A DNA stretch of 64,000 nucleotides from Nocardioides cremeus (GCF_030518195.1 NZ_JAULSC010000001.1:310001-374000); one strand, 5' to 3'. Counted from the stretch's first letter, positions 46,546 to 54,143 are shown. Program-made: numbers and translations. The notes: generated by a model from the sequence alone, not told the origin.

Positions 46546-47325
46546 GTGTCGGACGCCGTCCGACCCGTCCTGTCCTGTCCACGCTCGTCCCGGCCCACCG
46601 GGGCGGAGACCGAGGTGGTCGCCGTGTCGCAGCATGCGCACCTGCTGGTGCAGCTGACCCGGCTGCTGGCGCGCCAGGAGCTGGCGGGGGCGCCGCTCTC
46701 GATCCGCCTGTGCACGGCCTACGTGAGCCTGGCCCGCGCCGAGCGGGGCGCGATCTCGTTGGGTGCGCTGGGCGACGAGCGCGCCCTGCTGTGCGCCACC
46801 GACGAGTCGGCCGCGCGCTACGAGGACGCCCAGGACCTGGCGGGGGAGGGCCCGACCCTGCAGGCGCTGCGCACGGGGATCGTGGCCTCGGTCGACTCCG
46901 ACGAGGCGCACGTCCGGACGTGGCCGCGGCTCTCCGGGCTGTCCCCCGAGCACCCCGCCCACGTGCACGCCCTCCCGATGCGCCCCGACGGGGTGGTGGT
47001 CGGCGTCGTCACAGTGCACTTCGAGGAGGCCGGGGTGCTCGACGAGGAGCAGGAGAGCCTGCACTTCCTCGGCGACGCCGTCGGTGCCGCGTGTCTGGGC
47101 CAGGCGGCGTACGACGACGACAGCCGCGGCCTGTGGTCCGAGCGTGACCGGGTGGCCCAGGCCACCGGCGCGATCGTGGCCCAGCTGAGGATCGGCCCCG
47201 CCGACGCGGCGGCCATCCTGCGCGCCCACGCCTTCGCCCACGACGCCAGCGTCCACGAGGTGGCGCGCCGGGTCGTGAGCGGCGAGCTCGACTTCAGCCA
47301 CGACCCCCACGGAGGTCCCCGATGA
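46546..47325 (+). CDS. GAF-ANTAR regulator 1
   Basis: The 259-residue protein has an N-terminal GAF domain (about 35-180) and a C-terminal ANTAR RNA-binding three-helix domain (about 195-250; RDRVAQATGAIVAQLRIGP). ANTAR proteins prevent termination by binding paired RNA hairpins. The GTG with TAGGCT six bases upstream is the likely start, though GTG codons at 46615 and 46624 remain. The stop overlaps the ATG of the second GAF-ANTAR gene, so both are translated together. Confidence 0.85.
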   Translation: MSDAVRPVLSCPRSSRPTGAETEVVAVSQHAHLLVQLTRLLARQELAGAPLSIRLCTAYVSLARAERGAISLGALGDERALLCATDESAARYEDAQDLAGEGPTLQALRTGIVASVDSDEAHVRTWPRLSGLSPEHPAHVHALPMRPDGVVVGVVTVHFEEAGVLDEEQESLHFLGDAVGAACLGQAAYDDDSRGLWSERDRVAQATGAIVAQLRIGPADAAAILRAHAFAHDASVHEVARRVVSGELDFSHDPHGGPR

Positions 47326-48020
47326 GCGACACGACCGTGCGGCACGCCCTCAGCGGCGCGGCGGCCGCGCTGACGCGCGGTCCCGAGGACGTCACGGACG
47401 CCCTGGCGACCCTGGTGGCCGACTGCGCCGCCGGGCTGGGGGCTGCGGCGGTGGCGGTGATGACGCGCGACGGCGACGACTCCCGGGTGGCGCTGCTCAG
47501 CGCCACCTCGCACCGGGCCGCGGAGATCGAGATGCTGCAGATCCAGCACGACCGGGGTCCGTGCGTGGAGTGCCTGCGCACCGACCGGATGGTGCGCGCG
47601 AGCGGCGAGGAGATGGTCCGGCGCTGGGGCGAGGTGGGGCACGGCATCGCCGCGGCGGGCTTCGGGTCGGTGGTGGCGTTCCCGATGCGCTACCGCGCCA
47701 CGACCATCGGCGGGTTGAACATCTTCCACGCCGAGGGCCGTCTGGCCGCGGAGGACGAGGAGATGGTGCAGGCCGTGGCCGACATGGCCACGCTGCTGGT
47801 GGTCCACGCCCGTCCGGTGCCCCGGCACCACGTCGACGGACTGGTGCATGACGCGCTGCGGGCCCGTGAGGTGGTGGAGCAGGCCAAGGGCGTGCTGGCC
47901 TACCTCGAGCGGGTCGACATGGCCACCGCCTATGAACGCCTGCTGGAGCGTTCCCGGTGCGACGGCACCACCTTGACCCGCACCGCGCTCGACGTGGTCG
48001 CCCAGGCCCAGCGGGGCTGA
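47322..48020 (+). CDS. GAF-ANTAR regulator 2
   Basis: The 232-residue protein has a GAF domain (about 20-165; LQIQHDRGPCVECLR, SVVAFPMRYRATTIGGLN) and an ANTAR domain at the C-terminus (about 172-232; REVVEQAKGVLAYLERVD). The ATG overlaps the stop of GAF-ANTAR 1. It converges with GAF-ANTAR 3, ending one base before that gene ends. It probably works with gene 1 in RNA-level regulation. Confidence 0.88.
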   Translation: MSDTTVRHALSGAAAALTRGPEDVTDALATLVADCAAGLGAAAVAVMTRDGDDSRVALLSATSHRAAEIEMLQIQHDRGPCVECLRTDRMVRASGEEMVRRWGEVGHGIAAAGFGSVVAFPMRYRATTIGGLNIFHAEGRLAAEDEEMVQAVADMATLLVVHARPVPRHHVDGLVHDALRAREVVEQAKGVLAYLERVDMATAYERLLERSRCDGTTLTRTALDVVAQAQRG

Positions 48021-48021
48021 G

Positions 48022-48762
48022 TCAGTCCGGTCCCTTGTCGTCCTCGGGGAGCGCGCGGGTGGCGACCACGATGCGGGCCACGTCGCGCAGCTTGGTGTTG
48101 GTGCGGCTGGAGTAGCGGCGCAGCAGCTCGAAGGCCTGCTCGTGGCCGATCTCGTAGCGCATCGCGAGGATGCCCTGGGCGACGCCGATCTCGTGCCGCG
48201 ACTCCAGGGCCGTGCGCAGGTCGGTGACCAGGCGCGCCTGGTTGAGCGCGGTGGCCGCGTGCGTCGCGTAGATCTCCGCGATGTCGAGGGCGTCGTCGGT
48301 GAAGGCGCGCGGTCGGCGCGAGTAGAGCCGTAGCGCGCCGATCTCCCTGGCCTCGGTCTGCAGCCGAATCGCCAGGACCGAGCGAAAGCCCTGGTCGACG
48401 GCCGCCGCCGACCAGTCGGGCCAGCGACGCTCGTGGCGCAGGTCGTCGGACAGCAGCATCCCGCTGTCGCTCCCTGGCCAGGACGGGCCGTCGCCGTCGC
48501 CATCCAGCATCCGCTCGAGCAGCCCGAGCGCGGGCGTCGTGACGGCAGCCGGCACGGCGTCGCGGCGCCGGCGGGCGACGGTGATGGCGCCCTCGTCGCA
48601 GCCGGGGACGATCTGCACGGCCCGGCGCACGACGCGCTCGAACGTCACCGGTTCGTCGCCCGAGCTGAGCAGGCCCTCGCTGATGCGGGCGAAGTAGGCC
48701 GCGTAGATGCGGTCGTGGTGGCCGGGCTCGCCCGGACCCGGCGGTGTGGAGGCTGCAGACAT
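48022..48762 (-). CDS. GAF-ANTAR regulator 3
   Basis: The 246-residue protein resembles GAF-ANTAR 4: RIYAAYFARISEGLL at the N-terminus, GAF (about 35-175) and ANTAR (about 180-240; ESRHEIGVAQGILAMRYEIG). It lies alone and may have a leader of about 60 bases; the minus-strand TACTAT box near 48825 could be its -10. A 15-base motif within this leader, identical to one before the SigF-type gene, is described separately. Confidence 0.88.
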   Translation of the reverse strand: MSAASTPPGPGEPGHHDRIYAAYFARISEGLLSSGDEPVTFERVVRRAVQIVPGCDEGAITVARRRRDAVPAAVTTPALGLLERMLDGDGDGPSWPGSDSGMLLSDDLRHERRWPDWSAAAVDQGFRSVLAIRLQTEAREIGALRLYSRRPRAFTDDALDIAEIYATHAATALNQARLVTDLRTALESRHEIGVAQGILAMRYEIGHEQAFELLRRYSSRTNTKLRDVARIVVATRALPEDDKGPD

Positions 48763-48792
48763 GGGCCCTGAGGTGCAGGAGGACTCCGTCTT

Positions 48793-48807
48793 GCCGTGGT
48801 CTCCAGC
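48793..48807 (-). promoter_or_regulatory. 15-base leader motif upstream of GAF-ANTAR 3
   Basis: Read on the minus strand, GCTGGAGACCACGGC is identical to the motif at 51223-51237. It begins 45 bases before the start codon. Both genes begin a minus-strand transcription unit. It may be an operator, a leader RNA element or a shared promoter part. Confidence 0.5.
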
Positions 48808-48911
48808 AAGAGTTTCGAGGAGATAGTAAGCCGTGCTCCTGGGCGATCGCGCAGGGACCCGGCGTCTCGGGCGTGATGGTGCAGGTCACACTCGCGGGGC
48901 CCGAGCGCCAG

Positions 48912-48937
48912 GCATGCGCCTAACGGCAGGGGGGTAC
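48912..48937 (+). promoter_or_regulatory. SigB/SigF-type promoter of the LuxR-type gene
   Basis: GCAT at 48912-48915, 16 bases, GGGTAC at 48932-48937. The -35 extension and -10 are identical to those of the CBS gene promoter. The ATG is 32 bases downstream. Confidence 0.5.
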
Positions 48938-48968
48938 GGGGGCGACCTCACTTCCCGGGAGGTACACC

Positions 48969-49706
48969 ATGACAACCGCCAGCCTCGCCCCGACGCCGCG
49001 TCCGGCCGACGACGGCGTCAGGATCGCCGTGGTCGGCCAGTCCGGGCTGCTCACGCACGGTCTGCGCGCGCTGCTGGAGCCGTTCGTGCCGACGGCGCGC
49101 GTCGACGTGCTCGACGCGACCCTGTCGCTGCAGGCGCCCCGGCCGGTGGTCTTCGAGCCCTCGGCGCCGATGAGCAGCGACGACCGGGCGCTCCTGCGGC
49201 GCGTCGTCGACCGGGGCTGGCTGCCGGTCGCCTACGTGTGGCCGGGCGAGCAGGGACGGCGGGCCCAGGTGCCCTGCCCCGCGGTGGGAGTGTCCCGGGC
49301 GCTGGGTGCACAGGAGCTGCACGCCGAGCTGAGCCGGCTGGCGCACCGGATGGTCGGTCTGGTCGACGTCCCGCCGTCCCGCGAGGCGGACGGGCCCTCG
49401 GGGGTTGGCGAGGGGCGCGACGAGACGCTGCGCTCGGTGGGGCCGTGCGCGGTGCCGGTGGAGCTGAGTGCGCGGGAGCGCGAGATGGTCGAGCTGATCG
49501 CGCTCGGGCTGAGCAACGAGGAGATCGCGCGGCACTGCTACGTCACGGTCAACACCGTGAAGACGTTCATCCGCTCGGCCTACCGCAAGATCGGTGTCAC
49601 CCGGCGCACCCAGGCCGTGGCCTGGGCGCTCGAGCACGGGTTGGTCGACCCGTCGGCGGCCACGGGCCTCAGTGCAGCAGCGCCGCGGGGAGACCGCGCT
49701 CGCTGA
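48969..49706 (+). CDS. LuxR-family regulator with a degenerate receiver domain
   Basis: The 245-residue protein has a receiver-like N-terminal domain (about 18-130) and a LuxR helix-turn-helix (about 165-220; LSAREREMVELIALGLSNEE, TVNTVKTFIRSAYRKIGV). In the receiver the usual acidic pair at the first strand is replaced (VVGQSGL) and the phosphoacceptor strand reads VVFEPSAP with Glu instead of Asp. It is therefore unlikely to be controlled by phosphorylation. Its 3' end overlaps the 3' end of GAF-ANTAR 4 by 38 bases on the opposite strand. Confidence 0.85.
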   Translation: MTTASLAPTPRPADDGVRIAVVGQSGLLTHGLRALLEPFVPTARVDVLDATLSLQAPRPVVFEPSAPMSSDDRALLRRVVDRGWLPVAYVWPGEQGRRAQVPCPAVGVSRALGAQELHAELSRLAHRMVGLVDVPPSREADGPSGVGEGRDETLRSVGPCAVPVELSAREREMVELIALGLSNEEIARHCYVTVNTVKTFIRSAYRKIGVTRRTQAVAWALEHGLVDPSAATGLSAAAPRGDRAR

Positions 49707-50406
49707 GCACCTGGCGGGCCACGTCGCGCAGCTTGGTGTTGGTGTCGTTGGAGATCCGTCGCAGCAGCTCGAAGGCCTGCTCGTAGCTGATGTCGTAGGT
49801 GACGGCCAGCACGCCCTGCGCCACACCGATGTCGTGGCGCGACTCCAGGGCGGTGCGCAGCCCGGTCACCAGCCGGGCCTGGCTGAGCACGCTGGTGGCG
49901 TGGATGGCGTAGATCTCGGCCAGCTCCACGCTCTCGTCCCCGAAGGCCTTCGTCGTGCGGGAGTAGAGGTTCAGGGCGCCGATGTTCTCGACCTCGGTGT
50001 GCAGCCGGATGCTGAGCACCGAACGCACCCCTAGCCGGGTGACGGAGTCGGCCCACGCGGGCCACCGCTCCTCGTGGCGCAGGTCGCCGGAGACCAGGGT
50101 CGTGGCGTCGGAGCTGCCGCGGGCGGAGTCGAGGCAGGGGCCCTCGTCGAGCTCGTACTGCAGCCGGTCGGCCTCCTGGGCCAGCTCCGAGGTCGCGGCC
50201 ACGGTGCTCTCGGAGCTGCGCCCCCGGCCGCGCAGGGTGATGCCCGCACCCTCGCAGCCGGGGACGACCTCGCGCGCCCGTTCGACGACGCGCTGGAAGG
50301 TCAGCGGCGTGGAGGGGTCGCCCAGCAGGCCCTCGCTGATCCGCGCGAAGAGGGCGGCGTACGCCGTCTCGCGGGTGTGCGGGCCGAGGGTCCCCCCTGG
50401 AGTCAT
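49669..50406 (-). CDS. GAF-ANTAR regulator 4
   Basis: The 245-residue protein has the N-terminal TAYAALFARISEGLL segment, GAF (about 30-175; DEGPCLDSARGSSD) and ANTAR (about 180-240; ESRHDIGVAQGVLAVTYDIS). It is very similar in plan to GAF-ANTAR 3. The ATG overlaps the TGA of the SigF-type sigma gene (ATGA), linking RNA-binding and sigma control in one operon. Confidence 0.88.
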   Translation of the reverse strand: MTPGGTLGPHTRETAYAALFARISEGLLGDPSTPLTFQRVVERAREVVPGCEGAGITLRGRGRSSESTVAATSELAQEADRLQYELDEGPCLDSARGSSDATTLVSGDLRHEERWPAWADSVTRLGVRSVLSIRLHTEVENIGALNLYSRTTKAFGDESVELAEIYAIHATSVLSQARLVTGLRTALESRHDIGVAQGVLAVTYDISYEQAFELLRRISNDTNTKLRDVARQVLSERGLPAALLH

Positions 50407-51188
50407 GCAGCGATGTCCTTTCTCAGCTTCTCGAGGATGCGGGCCAGCAGCCTCGACACGTGCATCTGGGTGATGCCGAGCTCGCGCCCGATCTCGGCCT
50501 GGGTGCGGTCCTCGGCGAAGCGCAGCTGCAGGATGCGCCGCTCCCGCTCGCCGAGGCGACGCATCGCCGGCGCCAGGAGCAGGCGCATGTCGCTCGCCTC
50601 CTCCTCGTCGTGCTCGTCGACCATCATGTCACCGAGGGTGGTGGTTGTCTGCCCGTCGAGTGGCTGGTCGAGCGAGGTGGCGGCGAAGCACCCGTCGGCA
50701 CGCTGGGAGTCGTCGTAGTCGCTGCCGTCGAGGCCCGTGTCGGCCAGCACCTCCAGGCGCGAGGGCTCGCGTCCCAGCTGCACCCGGAGCCGGTCGCGCG
50801 ACTGGGCCACCAGCCGGCGCGCGTCCTGCACGCGCCGCGGCGGGCGCACCGACCAGGCGTGGTCGCGGAAGTAGCGCAGCACCTCGCCGCGGATGGTGGG
50901 CACCGCGAAGCCCAGCAGGTCGTCGCCGGCCTCCGGGTCGAAGCGGCGTACGGCGCGGACCAGGCCCTCGAGCGCGATCTGCTCCAGGTCCTCCCAGGCG
51001 ACACCGCGGTCGCGGTAGCGGGCGGCGACCGCGGTGGCCACGCCCCGGTTGAGCAGCACCACCTGGTCGAGCAGCGCGTCGCGGCCCGGACCGGGCGGCT
51101 GGCTGTGGGCCTCGGTGAGCAACCTGGCGGTCGCCGTGCGGCGACGCTCCCTGGTCATGGTCGTGCTGAGGGGGGAGACGTTGTTCAT
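50403..51188 (-). CDS. SigB/SigF/SigG-type RNA polymerase sigma factor
   Basis: The 261-residue sigma factor has regions 2, 3 and 4 in the compact SigF style. Region 2 contains WEDLEQIALEGLVRAVRRFD and FAVPTIRGEVLRYFRDHAW; region 4 ends the protein (RTQAEIGRELGITQMHVSRL). The ATG at 51188 was chosen over a TTG upstream and an ATG 30 bases later. It precedes GAF-ANTAR 4 in one operon. No anti-sigma factor is adjacent, but an RsbW-like ATPase lies 4 kb away. It may read the GGGTAC promoters in this window. Confidence 0.9.
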   Translation of the reverse strand: MNNVSPLSTTMTRERRRTATARLLTEAHSQPPGPGRDALLDQVVLLNRGVATAVAARYRDRGVAWEDLEQIALEGLVRAVRRFDPEAGDDLLGFAVPTIRGEVLRYFRDHAWSVRPPRRVQDARRLVAQSRDRLRVQLGREPSRLEVLADTGLDGSDYDDSQRADGCFAATSLDQPLDGQTTTTLGDMMVDEHDEEEASDMRLLLAPAMRRLGERERRILQLRFAEDRTQAEIGRELGITQMHVSRLLARILEKLRKDIAA

Positions 51189-51222
51189 GCGTGGCAACCC
51201 GTCGATGGGAGGTGCCTGCCCC

Positions 51223-51237
51223 GCCGTGGTCTCCAGC
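51223..51237 (-). promoter_or_regulatory. 15-base leader motif upstream of the SigF-type gene
   Basis: This is identical to GCTGGAGACCACGGC before GAF-ANTAR 3, here beginning 49 bases before the start codon. The context upstream also shares AAA-rich sequence. The rest of the gap to the tRNA terminator has no gene. Confidence 0.5.
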
Positions 51238-51350
51238 GAGGGTCTTTGCCCACCATCCCATCGCGGTCCTCACCCCACAAGTAGCGCCTAGGGGTGAGAG
51301 GCGGGCCGGTGCGGAGTGCGGGCCGTAGGGGTCGGGGCGCGTCGACGCGA

Positions 51351-51381
51351 AGAGCCCCCGTCGCTGGGCGACGGGGGCTCT
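51351..51381 (-). terminator. Terminator of tRNA-Phe
   Basis: AGAGCCCCCGTCGC pairs perfectly with GCGACGGGGGCTCT over 14 bp around a three-base loop. It lies 30 bases after the tRNA-Phe 3' end. Confidence 0.85.
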
Positions 51382-51410
51382 CGCTGCAGGTCAGAGCCCT
51401 GCGGTGCTCG

Positions 51411-51484
51411 TGGGCAGGGGCGGGGTCGAACCGCCGACCTTCCACTTTTCAGGCGGACGCTCGTACCAACTGAGCTACCTGCCC
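51411..51484 (-). tRNA. tRNA-Phe (GAA)
   Basis: The 74-base minus-strand sequence has acceptor stem GGGCAGG/CCTGCCC, D-loop with AGCTCAGTTGGTA, anticodon loop CTGAAAA with GAA, and TTCGACCCC T-loop. CCA is not encoded. Confidence 0.97.
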
Positions 51485-51494
51485 GAGCGCGGTC

Positions 51495-51500
51495 ACCTTA
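51495..51500 (-). promoter_or_regulatory. -10 box of tRNA-Phe
   Basis: TAAGGT on the minus strand, 10 bases before the tRNA 5' end. A 12-base palindrome (CGTCCCGGGACG) lies just upstream. The -35 is poor and falls in the end of the LacI-family gene. Confidence 0.45.
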
Positions 51501-51518
51501 CCGCAGCGTCCCGGGACG

Positions 51519-52553
51519 TCACGAATCGGTCGGGGGAGGGGCGGTGCTGCCGCGCACGACGAGCGAGGTCGGCATCACGGTCCGGCTCGCGCCGGCGCTG
51601 CCGGCAGGGGTGTCGGCGGCGCGCGCGGCGGCCATGACCTGCAGCAGGCCGGCCACCGCGAGCCGGCCCTTCTCGGTGACGTCCTGCGCCACGGTGGTCA
51701 GCGCCGGGGCCAGCGAGGTCGCCAGCGGGCCGTCGTCGAAGCCGACGACGGACAGGTCCTCCGGCACCCGCAGGCCCAGCGCCTCCGCGGCGCGCAGGGC
51801 CTGGGCGGCGAAGGCGTCGGAGAAGCACAGCAGCGCCGTGGGCCGGTCGGGGCGCTCCAGCAGCCGCAAGGCAGCGTCGTACGCCGCCTCCGGGGGCCGG
51901 AACGCCGCGCCCGCCTCGACGAGCGCGGCGCCGGCCGGCTCCAGCACCTCCGCCCAGCCGCGGGCGCGCTCCAGCGAGGGCGGGCTCGGCGGGTCGAGGT
52001 TGAGGGTCGCGATGCGCCGGTGCCCCAGGTCGAGCAGGTGCTGCGCGGCGGCCCGGGCCCCGGCGAGGTCGTCGACGTTGATGCTGGGCACGTCGGGCAG
52101 GGGGTCCTGGTCGACGGTGAGCAGCGGCAGCTCGCGGCGGCGCAGCCACTCCACGTCGGGCGAGCCGGGCTCGCTGACGTGCACGAGCGCACCGTCCATC
52201 GGCACGTCGCGCGCCGGCACCACCTCGCCGCCCACCCCGGCGACGATCAGGGTCAGCGCGAGCCCGTGGTCGGAGAGGGCGTCGGCGACCGCGACGAGGA
52301 ACTCGGTGCCGACCGCGTCGCGCACGTTGTCGCCCAGCCGCCCGGTGACGAGCAGCCCCACCGTCCCGGTGCGGCCGCGGGCCAGGGCGCGTGCAGCCGG
52401 GTCGGGCCCGGCGTACCCCTGCTTCTCGGCGGTGGCCAGGATGCGGGTGCGCAGGTCGGCGCTGAGCTTCTCGGGGCGGGAGAAGGCGTTGGAGACCGTC
52501 ATCCGGCTGACCCCGACCTCGTCGGCGATCGACTGGAGGGTCGGCTTCGCCAT
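51519..52553 (-). CDS. LacI-family transcriptional regulator
   Basis: The 344-residue protein starts with the LacI DNA-binding head (MAKPTLQSIADEVGVSRMTV, then SNAFSRPEKLS) and continues with a periplasmic-binding-protein-like effector domain (about 65-335; RTGTVGLLVTGRL, SVVGFDDGPLATSLAPALTT). The ATG is at the canonical head. No sugar-uptake or catabolic operon is next to it, so the effector and targets are unknown. It lies between tRNA-Phe and tRNA-Glu. Confidence 0.93.
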   Translation of the reverse strand: MAKPTLQSIADEVGVSRMTVSNAFSRPEKLSADLRTRILATAEKQGYAGPDPAARALARGRTGTVGLLVTGRLGDNVRDAVGTEFLVAVADALSDHGLALTLIVAGVGGEVVPARDVPMDGALVHVSEPGSPDVEWLRRRELPLLTVDQDPLPDVPSINVDDLAGARAAAQHLLDLGHRRIATLNLDPPSPPSLERARGWAEVLEPAGAALVEAGAAFRPPEAAYDAALRLLERPDRPTALLCFSDAFAAQALRAAEALGLRVPEDLSVVGFDDGPLATSLAPALTTVAQDVTEKGRLAVAGLLQVMAAARAADTPAGSAGASRTVMPTSLVVRGSTAPPPTDS

Positions 52554-52666
52554 GCGGACCCGTCCCTTCCTCCTCGGCGCGCGCCCACCGTGCGGGGGCG
52601 GGCCCAGCCTGCCAGCCGTCCCGGGCCGGTCGCGAGCCGACGCACGCGGGCGCCGGGTGCTCGCGT

Positions 52667-52672
52667 TATGCT
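52667..52672 (+). promoter_or_regulatory. -10 box of tRNA-Glu
   Basis: TATGCT lies 12 bases before the 5' end of tRNA-Glu. The -35 is not clear. Confidence 0.5.
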
Positions 52673-52684
52673 CGGCCGCGTCCT

Positions 52685-52757
52685 GCCCCCATCGTCTAGC
52701 GGCCCAGGACCCCGCCCTTTCACGGCGGTAGCACGGGTTCGAATCCCGTTGGGGGTA
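52685..52757 (+). tRNA. tRNA-Glu (TTC)
   Basis: The 73-base sequence has acceptor GCCCCCA with TGGGGGT, anticodon stem CCGCC/GGCGG with loop CTTTCAC (anticodon TTC) and a GTTCGAATC T-loop. CCA is not encoded. Confidence 0.97.
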
Positions 52758-52795
52758 CTGCTCAAGGCCCGTCACACGGCTCCACCGCCCTCGAA

Positions 52796-52825
52796 TTGGG
52801 TGTGGTCGCGGTCGTGGGTTAGGGT
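52796..52825 (+). promoter_or_regulatory. Promoter of tRNA-Asp
   Basis: TTGGGT (52796-52801), 18 bases, TAGGGT (52820-52825), with the tRNA starting 40 bases further on. It shows that tRNA-Asp can be transcribed independently of tRNA-Glu. Confidence 0.6.
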
Positions 52826-52864
52826 TTCGACGCTTCGCCGGTGAGGTTGACCGGCACGAGCGAT

Positions 52865-52938
52865 GGCCCCGTAGCGCAGTTGGTTAGCGCGCCGCCCTGT
52901 CACGGCGGAGGCCGCGGGTTCGAGTCCCGTCGGGGTCG
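52865..52938 (+). tRNA. tRNA-Asp (GTC)
   Basis: The 74-base sequence has acceptor GGCCCCG with CGGGGTC, anticodon stem CCGCC/GGCGG with loop CTGTCAC (anticodon GTC) and GTTCGAGTC T-loop. CCA is not encoded. Confidence 0.97.
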
Positions 52939-52946
52939 CCAGCACG

Positions 52947-52991
52947 AAGCACGAGAGCTCCGGACCGTCACGGTTCGGAGCTCTCGTGCTT
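52947..52991 (+). terminator. Terminator of tRNA-Asp
   Basis: A 21-bp hairpin with one G-U pair and a TCA loop, followed by TCTC. It is the strongest intrinsic terminator in the window and begins nine bases after the tRNA. Confidence 0.9.
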
Positions 52992-53009
52992 CTCGGGCAC
53001 GATGGAGCG

Positions 53010-53384
53010 GTGCCACTCGACCCGCTCGACCCCCTGGTCACCGACCCGGCGCGCTTCGACGCGCTGGTCGAGGCCGCGCTCGACGAGATCCCCGAGGAGC
53101 TGGCCTCGCTGGTGCGCAACGTCGTGGTGCTCGTCGAGGAGGAGCCGCCGCCCGAGGAGCCCGACGACCTGCTCGGGCTCTACGACGGGCTGGCGATGAC
53201 CCAGCGCGACTCCTGGGCGCCCGCGGCGCTGCCCGACCGGATCTTCCTGTTCCGCGGCCCGCTGCTCGACTTCTGCGACACCCCCGAGCAGCTGGCCCAC
53301 GAGGTGCGGGTCACCGTGGTCCACGAGGTCGCCCACCACTTCGGCATCGACGACGCGCGCCTGCACGACCTCGGCTACGCCTGA
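53010..53384 (+). CDS. Small zincin-like metallopeptidase-family protein
   Basis: The 124-residue protein belongs to the short metallopeptidase family (zincin_1, formerly DUF1025): PARFDALVEAALDEIPEELA at the start and the HExxH motif VVHEVAHHFGIDDARL near the C-terminus, with the third ligand provided by Asp in the family. The catalytic role is not established for most members. GTG at 53010 chosen since the family begins near it. It lies downstream of the tRNA-Asp terminator. Confidence 0.88.
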   Translation: MPLDPLDPLVTDPARFDALVEAALDEIPEELASLVRNVVVLVEEEPPPEEPDDLLGLYDGLAMTQRDSWAPAALPDRIFLFRGPLLDFCDTPEQLAHEVRVTVVHEVAHHFGIDDARLHDLGYA

Positions 53385-53400
53385 GCCGGCCGGTCGCACC

Positions 53401-53733
53401 TCACAGGCGGGCCCCGACGACGAACCCCAGGGCGCAGAGGGCCAGCGAGCCCGCCAGCGTCACCAGCGCGTACGCCGCCCCTCGGCGACCCAGGTCGTGG
53501 GTCTGCACCGCGAACGAGGAGTAGGTGGTCAGCGCCCCGCAGAACCCGGTGCCGAGCAGGGCCAGGGTGTGCCCGCCCAGGGCCAGGCCGAGCAGCAGCC
53601 CGAGCAGCAGCGAGCCGACCAGGTTGGCCAGCAGGGTGCCGCGCGGGGACGCGGCCGAGTCGAGGAGGGCGCCCAGGCGCCAGCGCAGCGCCGCACCGCC
53701 CGCGCCGCCGAGGGCGACCAGCAGCGGCGTCAC
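53401..53733 (-). CDS. crcB: Fluoride exporter CrcB/Fluc subunit (second gene)
   Basis: The 110-residue membrane protein has four helices and the Fluc motifs GGAGGAALRW at the start, LLANLVGSLLLG near residue 35 and FCGALTTYSSFAVQT near residue 65. Fluc channels are dual-topology dimers. This one is paired with a divergent paralogue, so the heterodimer type is likely. GTG overlaps the stop of the upstream paralogue. Fluoride expulsion is inferred from the family. Confidence 0.92.
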   Translation of the reverse strand: MTPLLVALGGAGGAALRWRLGALLDSAASPRGTLLANLVGSLLLGLLLGLALGGHTLALLGTGFCGALTTYSSFAVQTHDLGRRGAAYALVTLAGSLALCALGFVVGARL

Positions 53734-54137
53734 CGGTGCTGCTCCTGCGGCCAGCGGCGCCGCGCCAGGGCGACCGCCGCGAGCGAGGCGCCCAGCGTCA
53801 GCACCACGAGGGCGGCGGCTGCCGGCACCCGGCCGGCGTCGAGGAGCGACCGGGTCTGCTCCGAGGCCGCCGAGAGCGTGGTGAAGCCACCCAGCAGGCC
53901 CGGCCCGAGGCCCAGCTGCAGCAGCGGCGTGCGGCGTACGACGCGCAGCGCGGGGAGGGCGGCGAGCGCGAAGGAGCCGACCACGTTGACGACCGCGGTC
54001 GCCACGACGAGCGCGTTGCCGGTCGTGACGACCTCGCCGACCGACCAGCGCAGCAGTGCTCCGGCCGCGCCGCCGGCTGCGACCGCGGCGAGCGCAGCGG
54101 GCCCGGCGCTCGCGCCGGTCGGGGGGTGCGGGCTCAC
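53730..54137 (-). CDS. crcB: Fluoride exporter CrcB/Fluc subunit (first gene)
   Basis: The 135-residue paralogue shows GGAAGALLRWSVGE, VNVVGSFALAAL and LLGGFTTLSAASEQT, with four helices. It forms a two-gene operon with the second subunit. Its transcript is predicted to be leaderless (TAGGGT six bases before the GTG), so no fluoride riboswitch fits upstream. Confidence 0.92.
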   Translation of the reverse strand: MSPHPPTGASAGPAALAAVAAGGAAGALLRWSVGEVVTTGNALVVATAVVNVVGSFALAALPALRVVRRTPLLQLGLGPGLLGGFTTLSAASEQTRSLLDAGRVPAAAALVVLTLGASLAAVALARRRWPQEQHR

Positions 54138-54143
54138 CCGCCG

